A stretch of 64,000 nt of DNA from Microbacterium testaceum StLB037. Its GTDB lineage: Bacteria; Actinomycetota; Actinomycetes; Actinomycetales; Microbacteriaceae. The notes under the pieces were generated by a model. The model had not been told where the DNA came from. It saw nothing but the letters and a program-made list of their open reading frames with translations, and ran no database searches. The stretch lies in the NCBI RefSeq assembly GCF_900104345.1, contig NZ_FNJN01000006.1, forward strand, positions 124,001-188,000. Reading direction: 5' to 3'. The translations under genes were made by a program, and so were the position numbers. Positions 17,077-24,339 of the stretch are shown in pieces (position 1 is the first letter of the stretch; every line of letters begins with the position of its first letter).

Positions 17077-17114
17077 ACGGATGCCTCGGCCCTGGGGAGG
17101 GTCGAGGCATCCGT
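17077..17114. terminator. Bidirectional terminator between glycosyltransferase and response regulator
   Basis: A perfect 12-bp stem ACGGATGCCTCG (17077-17088 with 17103-17114), preceded by AAAA (a T run on the minus strand), separates two convergent genes. Confidence 0.85.
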
Positions 17115-17129
17115 TGTATGCGCGGAGCG

Positions 17130-18068
17130 TCAGGGCGTCGCGAGCAGCTCGGAGGTGAGCCGGTAGCCCACTCCGCGAACGGTCTCGATGTAGCGCGGGT
17201 TCGCGGGGTTGTCGCCGAGCTTGCGACGCAGGTTCGTCATGTGCGCCTCGATCGCGCGCTTGTCCGCCTCGCCGACGAAATAGCTCGTGACGTAGGACTC
17301 CCCGCGGAGCACGAGGGTGAGATCGGCCTTGCTGCGGACGCGTCGCTTCGATTCCATGAGGGTCGCGAGAAGGTCGAACTCGGTCCGCGTGAGCTCCAGC
17401 TCTTCCCCACCGACCCGGACGAGCCGGCTGTCGGGGTCGAGGAGCAGGTCGCGGTGCGCGACCCAGGCGCCGCCGGTCGGAGTGAGCTCTCCCGGTGCCG
17501 ACCGCGGGACGACCTCTCCGCCCGGAGCGGCCTGTCGAGGCTCCGGTCCCTGCGACGACGGGACGATGACGGCCGCCGTGGGACCGGTGGCGGCGGGCTG
17601 CACGCTGGGGACCTCGGAGCGGCCCGCCGGGAAGGACGGGCCGACGCTGTCCTGGCGCGGTGCCGACGAGACGGCCGACTCTCCGCCCCGGGGGCGACGC
17701 AGCAGCGCCTCGATGCGCGCGCGCAGCTCGCGCGGGCGGAAGGGCTTCACGACGTATTCGTCGGCGCCGGCGCCGAGACCGAGGACCACGTCGGCCTCTT
17801 CTTCGAGACCGGTGAGCATGATGATGTAGGTGTCACTCTGCTGGCGGATCCGGCGCGCGGCTTCGAAGCCGTCGATGCCGGGCATGTTCACGTCCAGCGT
17901 GGTGATGAGCGGTTGATAGGCGATGACCGCGCGCACCCCGTCGATCCCGTTGCCGACGGACACGGTGGAGAAGCCCGCTGATTCGAGCACCTCGACCAGC
18001 AGGTGGCGGATATCGGGATCGTCTTCCACGATCACGGCTGTCTTCAGCATCTCGGTGCTGTCGCTCAT
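17130..18068 (-). CDS. OmpR-family response regulator with long linker
   Basis: A 312-residue DNA-binding regulator: receiver domain residues ~8-125 with acidic pocket E14-D15-D16 (VEDDPD), phospho-acceptor D59 (LDVNMPG) and K in VVKPFRP; a 75-residue Pro/Ser/Ala-rich linker; then a winged-helix DNA-binding domain (~205-305, ELTRTEFDLLATLMES, RGVGYRLTSE). The linker is far longer than the usual ~10-20 residues. ATG 18068 is favoured because GGAAGAG lies 8-9 nt upstream; GTG 18077 is possible. It follows the GH6 gene on the same strand and is the most likely target of the kinase at 11684. Confidence 0.9.
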   Translation of the reverse strand: MSDSTEMLKTAVIVEDDPDIRHLLVEVLESAGFSTVSVGNGIDGVRAVIAYQPLITTLDVNMPGIDGFEAARRIRQQSDTYIIMLTGLEEEADVVLGLGAGADEYVVKPFRPRELRARIEALLRRPRGGESAVSSAPRQDSVGPSFPAGRSEVPSVQPAATGPTAAVIVPSSQGPEPRQAAPGGEVVPRSAPGELTPTGGAWVAHRDLLLDPDSRLVRVGGEELELTRTEFDLLATLMESKRRVRSKADLTLVLRGESYVTSYFVGEADKRAIEAHMTNLRRKLGDNPANPRYIETVRGVGYRLTSELLATP

Positions 18069-18189
18069 GTCACCCACTCTTCCGGCTTCGCACGGGACCG
18101 TGCCCGCGTTCTCCCCCGAGTCGCGGTGTCGCAGCGCGACGAGCGCAATTTTGACACACTTCCCGGCACGGTCGCGGTCGACCCCTGGG

Positions 18190-19215
18190 TCAGCGCTGTT
18201 CGCGGGTCAATTCCGCCGCTGCGGCCGGCCACCATGCGCCGGCGACGGGACCCCCGTTGCATTCGCCGTCGCTCTCACCGGCCGGCTTGATCCACAGGTT
18301 GGTGTCGACCACTCCATCGCCGTAGGAGCCGCCGGGGCTGCCGACCAGGCGGTCCGAGGGGTTGCACCACTCCGACCCGGCGGGGCCTGCGCCGTTGCGC
18401 GAAGTGTCGACGACCGCGTGAGTTCCGCCGAGAAGGTCGGACAGCTCGTGGGCGTAGGCGAACTCCGCGGCGGTGTCCTGGTAGTTCGAGACGTTCAGGG
18501 CCACGCCTCGGACGTCGGGGAGGACTCCCATCGCCTGGATCAGGCTCGCCATCTCGGCGGCGGGATGCCACGCGGAGTGGCCGCCGTCGACGTAGATCCA
18601 GGTGTTCGTTCCACGGATGTTCTGAACCGCCTGCTGCAGATAGCCCGCGCGATCGCTCACCGACCCGCACGAGGAGGACAGGGCGATGGAGTCCGGCTCG
18701 AGCACGACGATCTTCTGGATGTCGGAGGCGTTGCGGAGGGCGTCGCCGATGCGCTTGGTCCACTGCGCGTACGACGCGGGGTCGAGGCCCCCCGCGGAAT
18801 GATTGCCGCAATCGCGGTCCGGGAGTCCGTACACCGCGACCGAGATGGATGCCTTCTGGTCTCGCGCCTCGGCCGCGAGGTGAGCGATTCGGTCCCACAC
18901 CTCATCGATGGGGTCGAGCTCGGGCGTCAGCCAGTACGTGGTGGGCTGCGTGGAGAGCCACTGCGCGGCCGCGACCTGGTCGGTGTCGCCCTCTCCCGAG
19001 CGTGCGGCCTGCGCGGCCTTCGACTCGTCCGGCGCGACAATCCGGGTGCCGACCGCCGGCGGCTTCGCCGACAGCGTCTGGAAGAGGTTCGTGACCAGGC
19101 TCCCGACGACGCCGATTCCGGCGATGAGAGCGACGACGGCGACGATCGCGCCGGCGACGATGAGCGCGCGCGGGACCCGCCGTCGGGGCCGCCTCGGCCG
19201 GGGTGATCTCGCCAC
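18190..19215 (-). CDS. Membrane-anchored glycoside hydrolase family 6 endoglucanase
   Basis: A 341-residue protein with an Arg/Pro-rich cytoplasmic tip, one membrane anchor (~residues 17-40) and an extracellular GH6 domain. GH6 hallmarks are LPDRDC (131-136), VLEPDS with the catalytic acid (171-176), YVDGGHSAWH, ALNVSNY, DTSRNG (270-275) and KPAGESDG (310-317). GH6 enzymes cleave beta-1,4-glucans with inversion. No cellulose-binding module is present, and anchoring at the membrane suggests trimming of a self-made polymer, as proposed for GH6 partners of Streptomyces cellulose-synthase-like proteins, not plant-cellulose digestion. GTG start has a TAGAGT -10 box 7 nt upstream. Confidence 0.93.
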   Translation of the reverse strand: MARSPRPRRPRRRVPRALIVAGAIVAVVALIAGIGVVGSLVTNLFQTLSAKPPAVGTRIVAPDESKAAQAARSGEGDTDQVAAAQWLSTQPTTYWLTPELDPIDEVWDRIAHLAAEARDQKASISVAVYGLPDRDCGNHSAGGLDPASYAQWTKRIGDALRNASDIQKIVVLEPDSIALSSSCGSVSDRAGYLQQAVQNIRGTNTWIYVDGGHSAWHPAAEMASLIQAMGVLPDVRGVALNVSNYQDTAAEFAYAHELSDLLGGTHAVVDTSRNGAGPAGSEWCNPSDRLVGSPGGSYGDGVVDTNLWIKPAGESDGECNGGPVAGAWWPAAAAELTREQR

Positions 19216-19222
19216 GTTCAGG

Positions 19223-19228
19223 ACTCTA
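19223..19228 (-). promoter_or_regulatory. -10 box of GH6 gene, leaderless
   Basis: TAGAGT on the minus strand, 7 nt before the GTG at 19215. Confidence 0.5.
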
Positions 19229-19278
19229 GTCGAGGTGAGCGGGGCCAGGGCCGAGGTAGTTAAGGGGGTGAAGCGTTA

Positions 19279-19284
19279 TAGACT
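19279..19284 (+). promoter_or_regulatory. -10 box of first DUF7882 gene, leaderless
   Basis: TAGACT (within TTATAGACT) lies 6 nt before the GTG at 19291 and decides between the two in-frame GTG codons. Confidence 0.5.
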
Positions 19285-19290
19285 GTGGCC

Positions 19291-19611
19291 GTGGGCAAAC
19301 TGGTTTACAACACCCTCGGGCATTCTTTCGACATCGAGGATCGGACCCTGTCCCACCTCCGAGTGGTCTTCATGAACAAGCTGCGCCGCGGCGAACCCTT
19401 CATGTTCCAGTTCCCGATGGGGGACGGCAGCGGGACCCGCACGCTCTGGATCTCACCGTCGATCCCGCTGGTCTTCCACTTCTACGGCAGTCGAGCGCCG
19501 CAGCTCAATCGTCGGTGGGTTGAAGCTCTCATGGACGAGGCGAGTTCCCCGCAGGGACTGAGCATCACGGCCGAGCCCGACCCCGACGCGGTTTCCGCCT
19601 CGGTGGGCTGA
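19291..19611 (+). CDS. DUF7882-family small protein (copy 1)
   Basis: A 106-residue cytoplasmic protein of an uncharacterised family found in Microbacteriaceae, often carrying a misleading 'ATP-dependent DNA ligase' label in databases. The family core is seen in all three copies of this window: MGKLVYN, then DRTLSHLRVVFMNKLRRGEPF, an aromatic strand, TLWISPSIPLVFHFYG, and a C-terminal helix. No ligase motif (KxDG) exists. This copy is the most divergent of the three (HLRVVFMNK in place of HVKVVIATK). GTG 19291 is preferred over GTG 19285 because of the -10 spacing. It converges on a MarR gene 6 nt away. Confidence 0.75.
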   Translation: MGKLVYNTLGHSFDIEDRTLSHLRVVFMNKLRRGEPFMFQFPMGDGSGTRTLWISPSIPLVFHFYGSRAPQLNRRWVEALMDEASSPQGLSITAEPDPDAVSASVG

Positions 19612-19617
19612 GCTCCC

Positions 19618-20073
19618 TCAGGCGCACTCGGCGTCGACGACCTCGCGCACACGGTCCAGGAACACAGCGAGCTGATCCGCGGTGTCTTCCGGAAGGCCCA
19701 GGGCGAATTCGCGGATGCGCGCGGTCACCGGGTCGATGGCATCCGGATCGGCGCCGCGATCGAAGGGGACGACGAACTTGCTCCGGCGGTCCGAGGGGTT
19801 CGCGACGAAATCGATCAACCCGCCCGCGCGCAGGCGGTCCAGCATCCCCGTGACCGAGGCGGTGGAGATTCCGAGCGCCTGGGCGATCTCCGTCGGGGTG
19901 ACGGTGACTCCGGCGTCGGCGCGTTCCAGGATCAGACGCATTGCCGCGCGGGCGTTCTCGCTGGGACCGCAATCCGTCTGCCGCCGCCGAGCGAGCCGGG
20001 CTTCCGCGAGGCGGAGCCTTTCGACCGCGCGCGCCGCCGTCATCGCGTGATCGTCTTGCGTCTCGAGCGTCAT
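19618..20073 (-). CDS. MarR-family transcriptional regulator (module 1)
   Basis: A 151-residue winged-helix regulator. The recognition helix region is ITPTEIAQALGISTASVTG-like (VTPTEIAQALGIS, TASVTGMLDRL) followed by the wing NPSDRRSKFV, typical of MarR. It lies between two DUF7882 genes: convergent with copy 1 and divergent from copy 2. GAGGAG is 4 nt before the ATG, and a TAGAAT -10 box is seen ~30 nt upstream within an ACTAG-containing element. It probably represses itself and the divergent DUF7882 gene. The ligand is unknown. Confidence 0.85.
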   Translation of the reverse strand: MTLETQDDHAMTAARAVERLRLAEARLARRRQTDCGPSENARAAMRLILERADAGVTVTPTEIAQALGISTASVTGMLDRLRAGGLIDFVANPSDRRSKFVVPFDRGADPDAIDPVTARIREFALGLPEDTADQLAVFLDRVREVVDAECA

Positions 20074-20100
20074 GAGTCTCCTCGGGGTAGGCCCCGTGTA

Positions 20101-20121
20101 GGCATTCTAGTTAGGTCGCCG
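20101..20121. promoter_or_regulatory. Candidate MarR operator/promoter, module 1
   Basis: TTCTAGTTAGG (20105-20115) overlaps the minus-strand -10 box TAGAAT of the MarR gene. A related CTAGT/CTAGTAAG element is found in the second MarR-DUF7882 intergenic region (34101-34117). Confidence 0.35.
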
Positions 20122-20257
20122 AGATTCCAGCCGACCGATGCATTCCGGCTCGAGTCCGACAAGGGAGATCACGCTGAGACTTCCCTTTCGGTTCATGTGC
20201 TCAGCCGGGCGGATCTCGTATGATCAGGGGACCGGAACCACCCGGAAGGAGACGCCG

Positions 20258-20584
20258 ATGGGCTCACTGTTCTACGGATCTTCTCCGAGCCCGATCCGCA
20301 TCCCCGATCGCGTCCTCGCCCACGTCAAGGTCGTCATCGCGACCAAGTTGCGTCGCGGCGAGAGTTTCACCGTCTCGTGGCGGCATCCATCGGATGAACC
20401 GGCCGGACGGAGCACCCTCTGGATCCAGCCGTCGATTCCCCTGCGGTTCGTGTTCGGGTCTGCGGAGCCCGAGGTGCTCGACCCCGCCCTGCTACAGAGC
20501 CTGGCGAACGCGGCGAATTCATCGAGCGGTCTCACGCTCGATCTCGGCGACAGCACCGCTGCACTCGTCGCGGACGCCCGCTGA
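20258..20584 (+). CDS. DUF7882-family small protein (copy 2)
   Basis: A 108-residue protein, MGSLFYGSSPSPIRIPDRVL onward, with the family core LAHVKVVIATKLRRGESFTV, the WRHPSDEPAGRSTLW segment, PSIPLRFVF and the C-terminal LANAANSSSGLTL helix. AAGGAGA is 5 nt before the ATG. It is divergent from the MarR gene across 184 nt. It is closer to copy 3 at 34151 than to copy 1. Biochemical role unknown; the conserved Lys-Arg-Arg and Trp/Pro strands suggest a small beta-rich binding protein. Confidence 0.78.
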   Translation: MGSLFYGSSPSPIRIPDRVLAHVKVVIATKLRRGESFTVSWRHPSDEPAGRSTLWIQPSIPLRFVFGSAEPEVLDPALLQSLANAANSSSGLTLDLGDSTAALVADAR

Positions 20585-20587
20585 GAC

Positions 20588-20881
20588 TCACCGCGACGCC
20601 GTGGCGTGGCGGTGAGCGATGGCCGACATCCACTCCATGCCGGGGCACGGGGGAGCCGAACGCCCGCGCATGCGTTCCCACGCCTCGACGTAGATGCCCT
20701 CGAGAAGCGCGTCGGCGCGAGCCGCCATCCCCGTGAGGGAGAGCAGCACCGCATAGATGCGGGGTGAGGTGGCGTCGTAGAACTCGACGAAGGCGTCGCA
20801 GTCGCCCGAGGCTGCGCGCACGAGGAGGGCGTCGAGATCCTGCTCTCGACTCTCGCGGGTCGCGGTATCGGTCATGGTCAC
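20588..20881 (-). CDS. ECF sigma-factor-like protein consisting only of region 2
   Basis: A 97-residue protein that matches the region-2 domain of SigK-type ECF sigma factors: AFVEFYDATSPRIYAVLLSL, a region 2.2-like helix (LLEGIYVEAWERM) and the WMSAIAHRHATASR segment that corresponds to the end of region 2.4. It stops right where the linker to region 4 should begin, so the -35-binding domain is absent. GAAGGAGGT lies 5 nt before the GTG at 20881; ATG 20875 is the alternative. No anti-sigma gene is adjacent. It could be an inactive remnant, an anti-anti-sigma decoy or a polymerase-binding regulator. Confidence 0.7.
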   Translation of the reverse strand: MTMTDTATRESREQDLDALLVRAASGDCDAFVEFYDATSPRIYAVLLSLTGMAARADALLEGIYVEAWERMRGRSAPPCPGMEWMSAIAHRHATASR

Positions 20882-21037
20882 GGTGCACCTCCTTCGTCCG
20901 TGATGCCAGTCAACCGCCGTGCGCAGTCGGCGGCCTGGGGTTGCGCAATCGGGACGTGTGCCGTAGCGATCGGTGAGGGGAGCGCGGGAGCGCCGGAACG
21001 TGGCGTCAAGCCTGCCCGCGGCAACCGAGGACCGTCG

Positions 21038-21043
21038 TACGGT
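21038..21043 (+). promoter_or_regulatory. -10 box of DoxX-like gene, leaderless
   Basis: TACGGT lies 6 nt before the ATG at 21050. Confidence 0.5.
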
Positions 21044-21049
21044 GTCTCC

Positions 21050-21427
21050 ATGAAATCTGTCGTGCGCTGGGCTCTCGCCCTGGCAATGCTGTTCGCCGGT
21101 GTCTCGCACCTGACCTTCGCCCGCCGCGACTTCCAGGCCCAGGTGCCCGACGTGCTGGTCGAGAACGGTCCGCTCGATCGCGACGCGGTGGTCGTGGCAT
21201 CCGGCGTGGTGGAGGCGGCCTTCGGGCTTGCGCTCCTCGTCCTCCCGAAGGAGCGGCGTCGGATCGGAGCCGCGCTCGCCGCCTTCTTCGTGGCGATCTT
21301 CCCCGGCAACATCGACCAGTGGCGCAAGGGTCGTTCGGCGTTCGGGCTGGACACCGACCAGAAGCGTTTCGGGCGGTTGTTCTTCCAGCCCGTCCTGGTG
21401 GCGGCCGCGTGGTGGTCCACCCGGTGA
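21050..21427 (+). CDS. DoxX-like small membrane protein
   Basis: A 125-residue protein with about four hydrophobic segments. The pattern (RWALALAMLFAGVSHLTFAR at the N terminus, GVVEAAFGLALL in the middle, AALAAFFVAIFPGNI) is that of the DoxX/DoxD-like family of membrane proteins, whose members are linked to redox and thiol stress. The gene starts a likely small operon with the two genes that follow (gap 7 nt, then a 7-nt overlap). Function is not established. Confidence 0.7.
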   Translation: MKSVVRWALALAMLFAGVSHLTFARRDFQAQVPDVLVENGPLDRDAVVVASGVVEAAFGLALLVLPKERRRIGAALAAFFVAIFPGNIDQWRKGRSAFGLDTDQKRFGRLFFQPVLVAAAWWSTR

Positions 21428-21434
21428 CGCGACG

Positions 21435-21977
21435 GTGACGGATGTGGTCAGCCTGGAGCTGGTCTTCGACGACGAGACCGACTCCGCCGTCCGCGCAGAG
21501 TGGGACGCCCTCGTCAGCGCCGACCTGCCCAGTCAGGCCCGTCACCGTGGCGAGAGCAACCGCCCCCACGTGACCCTCCTCGTCCGACCGGACCTGGCGC
21601 CGTTCGATGTCGCGCCCCTGGAGGCGGCTCTTCCGCTCGCGCTCCGCCTCGGGGCCCCCGTCCTGTTCGGGAGGGGACGCAACCGGGTCATCGCACGCTC
21701 CGTGGTCCCGACGGAGGAGCTCCTCTCGCTGCACGCGCGAGTCCACGAGCTCGCCGGGCCGGGGGCCGACGTCGACCACTCGGTTCCCGGCGCGTGGACG
21801 GCGCACGTGACACTCGCCCGGCGGGTGCCGCTGGAGCGCCTGGGCGACGCGCTCGGCGTCCTCGAGGAACGAGGCGGCGAGGATCTCGCAGCGCGAGCGG
21901 TCGGCATCCGCCGGTGGGACGCTGCGACGAAGACGGTCACGGATCTCGTGGGACGTGGCACCCTGGAATCGTGCTGA
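21435..21977 (+). CDS. 2H phosphoesterase (2'-5' RNA ligase-like)
   Basis: A 180-residue cytoplasmic protein with the two HxTx motifs that define the 2H superfamily: RPHVTLLV (about residue 40) and TAHVTLAR (about residue 120). Family members hydrolyse or ligate 2'-5' phosphodiester or cyclic nucleotide bonds (LigT/ThpR, YjcG types). The GTG at 21435 follows the DoxX-like stop by 7 nt. The substrate cannot be deduced. Confidence 0.78.
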   Translation: MTDVVSLELVFDDETDSAVRAEWDALVSADLPSQARHRGESNRPHVTLLVRPDLAPFDVAPLEAALPLALRLGAPVLFGRGRNRVIARSVVPTEELLSLHARVHELAGPGADVDHSVPGAWTAHVTLARRVPLERLGDALGVLEERGGEDLAARAVGIRRWDAATKTVTDLVGRGTLESC

Positions 21978-22348
21978 CCGACGACGCCTTCGAGTTCCTC
22001 CGCGAATACCACCTGGCCACCCTGTCGACCATCGGGCGGTCGGGGCGGGTGCATTCCGTTCCGGTCGGCTTCACCTACGAGGACGGCGTCGTCCGCGTCA
22101 TCGGTTCGCGGGGAACGCAGAAGTTCGTCAACGCGGACCGCAGTGGTCGGGCTTCCATCTGCTCGGTCGACGGGGCGAAGTGGATCAGTTTCGAGGGTGC
22201 GGCGCGGGTGAGCGATGATCCGGATGCCGTGAGCCACGCGGTCGAGTTGTACGCCGCCCGCTACCGGCAGCCGCGGGTCAACCCCGATCGGGTCGTCCTC
22301 GAGATGACCGTCGAGCGCGTCCTCGGCTCGGCCGTTTTCCGAGGCTGA
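21971..22348 (+). CDS. Pyridoxamine 5'-phosphate oxidase-like (FMN/F420-binding split-barrel) protein
   Basis: A 125-residue split-barrel protein: FLREYHLATLSTIGRSGRVH, then SVPVGFTYEDGVVRVIGS and the C-terminal YRQPRVNPDRVVLEM strand. This short form is typical of actinobacterial PPOX-class enzymes that use F420 or FMN, including heme- and F420-associated oxidoreductases. It starts on GTG 7 nt inside the preceding gene, so translation is coupled. Substrate unknown; an F420-type LLM enzyme lies 2 kb away. Confidence 0.8.
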   Translation: MLTDDAFEFLREYHLATLSTIGRSGRVHSVPVGFTYEDGVVRVIGSRGTQKFVNADRSGRASICSVDGAKWISFEGAARVSDDPDAVSHAVELYAARYRQPRVNPDRVVLEMTVERVLGSAVFRG

Positions 22349-22354
22349 GAGGCG

Positions 22355-22360
22355 TATGGT
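22355..22360 (+). promoter_or_regulatory. -10 box before a 34-codon frame
   Basis: TATGGT lies 7 nt before the ATG at 22368. Confidence 0.35.
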
Positions 22361-22367
22361 GGGGTCC

Positions 22368-22472
22368 ATGTCCCCCGTCACCTCGTCGATGCCCTCCGGG
22401 CGTGAGGGGGTCGTCGGCGCGCGGAGCGCCGACGGCACAGGCGCCGTGCACGCCGCCTTCCTCGCCGGGTGA
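22368..22472 (+). CDS. Possible 34-residue leaderless peptide upstream of FBP gene
   Basis: ATG TCC CCC begins a 34-codon frame (MSPVTSSMPSGREG, then VVGARSADGTGAVHAAFLAG). It has the window's usual leaderless -10 spacing and precedes the FBP-domain gene by 134 nt. It could be a regulatory leader peptide or chance. No homologue is known to me. Confidence 0.3.
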   Translation: MSPVTSSMPSGREGVVGARSADGTGAVHAAFLAG

Positions 22473-22606
22473 CCGGCGCGGGCGCTCGGCTTCGCCGCAC
22501 GCGCCCACCTCGCCCGTCCTCTCGAGGCGGGCCTATCGCCGCGCGATTTCCCGCGCGTTCGTCGCCGCTCCGCCCCGCGCGACGCGGTTCACCGACGGGA
22601 CTTTCC

Positions 22607-23098
22607 ATGCACGCCTTCTCTGCCTCCGATCTCCGCTCCAGCTTCGTCAACGTCTCCACGCGTGAGCGCAGCTCCATCGTCATCCCCACCGACCTCGACG
22701 CGGCTCCGTGGGACCGCCTCGACTACTTCGGCTGGCGTGACGCCAAGACCCCGCTCCTCGGATTCGTGGTCGCCGACATCGACGGGAGCCCCGTCGGTCT
22801 TCAACTGCGACAAGCAGAGCAACCGACGCGCACGCGCCCGCAATGCTCGTGGTGCTCCGATGTGACGTTGCCGAACGACGTCGTGTTCTTCGCCGCCCGC
22901 CGCGCCGGGAAGGCCGGGCGCGCGGGCAACACCGTCGGAACCCTCGTGTGCGCGCGGTTCGAGTGCTCGCGGAATGTTCGGCGGCTCGATCCGCCCGCCT
23001 ACCTCGGGCATGACGCCGCGGCCGCTCGCGATCGACGGGTCGAGGCGCTGCGCGCCCACGTCGACACGTTCTTCCGCGACCTGCGCGACGGCGCGTGA
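22607..23098 (+). CDS. FBP-domain (treble-clef zinc finger) protein, EF-G-binding type
   Basis: A 163-residue cytoplasmic protein related to the C-terminal domain of the FusB/elongation-factor-G-binding proteins. The zinc-binding treble clef is visible as CSWCSDV (first knuckle) and VCARFECSRNVRR (second knuckle), with four cysteines. FusB-type proteins bind EF-G and release it from stalled ribosomes, giving fusidic-acid tolerance; actinobacterial homologues are not well studied. The ATG at 22607 has no clear ribosome binding site. A strong terminator follows. Confidence 0.8.
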   Translation: MHAFSASDLRSSFVNVSTRERSSIVIPTDLDAAPWDRLDYFGWRDAKTPLLGFVVADIDGSPVGLQLRQAEQPTRTRPQCSWCSDVTLPNDVVFFAARRAGKAGRAGNTVGTLVCARFECSRNVRRLDPPAYLGHDAAAARDRRVEALRAHVDTFFRDLRDGA

Positions 23099-23105
23099 AG
23101 ACGAA

Positions 23106-23144
23106 CCGGACTGACCGCCCACGAGTCGTCGGCGGTCAGTCCGG
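23106..23144 (+). terminator. Terminator after FBP gene
   Basis: A perfect 14-bp stem (23106-23119 with 23131-23144) with an 11-nt loop lies 8 nt after the stop. The rest of the gap to 23412 has a possible -10 region near 23226 (GATAGTGTT) and no gene. Confidence 0.8.
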
Positions 23145-23412
23145 TGGGTCGGCGCCGGCGGAGCGGGCGCCGCGCGGGCGCATACGAGGGGGTGCGCGCG
23201 GCGTTCACACGGCGCTCGTCGGACGCGATAGTGTTCAGTGTCTCCCCCGGACATGAGTCGACGGCTTGGTGCCTGAGGGGGAGAACGGTGTCGGTACGAT
23301 CACACGGCGCGGTCGATGCGGGTTCTCCGACTCGAGACCGGCGTCCTTCGGGGCCATCTCCCGCGCGGGGCGCGGTATCGGTGCAGTGCACTGAGGCCGG
23401 AAGGTGACCTCG

Positions 23413-24306
23413 ATGTCCGTCGACGACCGCCTCGACGCCGTCCTGAACACCCTCGCTGACCGAGTCCGTCGTCTGCGGCGCGAGCGCGACCTGTCCGTCA
23501 CGGCTCTGTCGTACGAAGCCGGGATCTCGGAGTCGCGTGTTCGCGCGATCGAATCCGGACGCACCACGGCCTCGCTGGCGACCCTCGTCGCTCTCGCGGA
23601 AGCCTTCGAGATCGATCTGTCGGAGCTGTTCGGCGAGACGGCTCGGGACCGGAGCGATCGAGAACCCAAGAGCCCGTACGTCGTGCCGAGCGAGGTGACC
23701 TGGGGCGGGGACCTCCCTCCGGCGCCGTGGATGACGTCGGCCGCGCCCGCGCCCGCGTCGAGCCCCCATGTCGTGCCCAGTGAGGTGATCTGGGGAGGGG
23801 AGCTCCCCGCCGCCCCGTGGGTGAGAGGCACCCCGGCGCCGCAGACGACCTCCGTCACGCCGCCGCGAGCCGACCCTGCGCCCGCGTCACCCCCGATCGA
23901 ACCGACGGAGAAGTCGTGGGGAGGCGCTCTTCCTCCGGCGCCGTGGATGGGGAGCGCCCCGGCGGCGACGACGGTCGTCTCGCCCGCGTCCACCGCCACG
24001 ATCGTCCGAACGGAGATCGGCGTGGCGCCTCCGGCTCCTCTCGTGGCCGAGAGCGACGCGCCCCCGCCCACTTCGCGCTACGTCCTCGTCGCTCAGGATG
24101 CGGGTGTCGCCCGCGAACCGCGGACTTTCTCCGATCTGCGCGAGGGGGTTCTCGCAGGTCGGGAGTTCCGCTCCCTCCGGGAATTCGCGGTCGCGGCCGT
24201 CGCCGAGGCGGACTACGACGTGGTCACCGTCGCCCGGATTTTCCGCTTCCCCGTCTGGAAGCTCGAGCGGTGGGTCGCCGAGGCGGGGTACGTCGGACGC
24301 GCGTGA
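23413..24306 (+). CDS. XRE-family regulator with three W-G-G/P-P-A-P-W repeats
   Basis: A 297-residue protein. Residues ~12-72 are a Cro/C1-type HTH (RVRRLRRERDLSVTALSYEA, then ISESRVRAIESG). A Pro/Ala-rich middle (~85-185) holds three copies of a 19-residue motif (consensus xVxPSEVxWGGxLPPAPWM). The C-terminal ~60 residues are again helical (FRSLREFAVAAVAEADYD). GGAAGG is 8 nt before ATG 23413; GTG 23404 is an alternative. The spaced Trp/Pro motifs look like short linear binding sites for a partner protein. I do not know a characterised family with this architecture. Confidence 0.75.
   Translation: MSVDDRLDAVLNTLADRVRRLRRERDLSVTALSYEAGISESRVRAIESGRTTASLATLVALAEAFEIDLSELFGETARDRSDREPKSPYVVPSEVTWGGDLPPAPWMTSAAPAPASSPHVVPSEVIWGGELPAAPWVRGTPAPQTTSVTPPRADPAPASPPIEPTEKSWGGALPPAPWMGSAPAATTVVSPASTATIVRTEIGVAPPAPLVAESDAPPPTSRYVLVAQDAGVAREPRTFSDLREGVLAGREFRSLREFAVAAVAEADYDVVTVARIFRFPVWKLERWVAEAGYVGRA
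23677..23949 (+). repeat. Three 57-bp coding repeats in the XRE gene
   Basis: Repeats at 23677-23733, 23767-23823 and 23893-23949 encode YVVPSEVTWGGDLPPAPWM, HVVPSEVIWGGELPAAPWV and PIEPTEKSWGGALPPAPWM. They differ at many third positions, so the protein motif is under selection. Spacing is uneven (90 and 126 bp). Confidence 0.85.
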
Positions 24307-24310
24307 TGCC

Positions 24311-24333
24311 GGGGTGCGCGCAGTGCGCACCCC
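24311..24333. terminator. Bidirectional terminator
   Basis: A 9-bp perfect stem GGGGTGCGC (24311-24319 with 24325-24333) lies between the convergent XRE and oxidoreductase genes. Confidence 0.75.
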
Positions 24334-24339
24334 GACCCC

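Noticed and set aside
19291..20584. DUF7882 genes as ATP-dependent DNA ligases
   Set aside because: About 106-125 residues with no KxDG or other nucleotidyltransferase motif.
20588..20881. Pseudogene of a full sigma factor with region 4 lost by frameshift
   Set aside because: No region-4-like sequence is found in any frame downstream; the DUF7882 gene occupies that strand interval.
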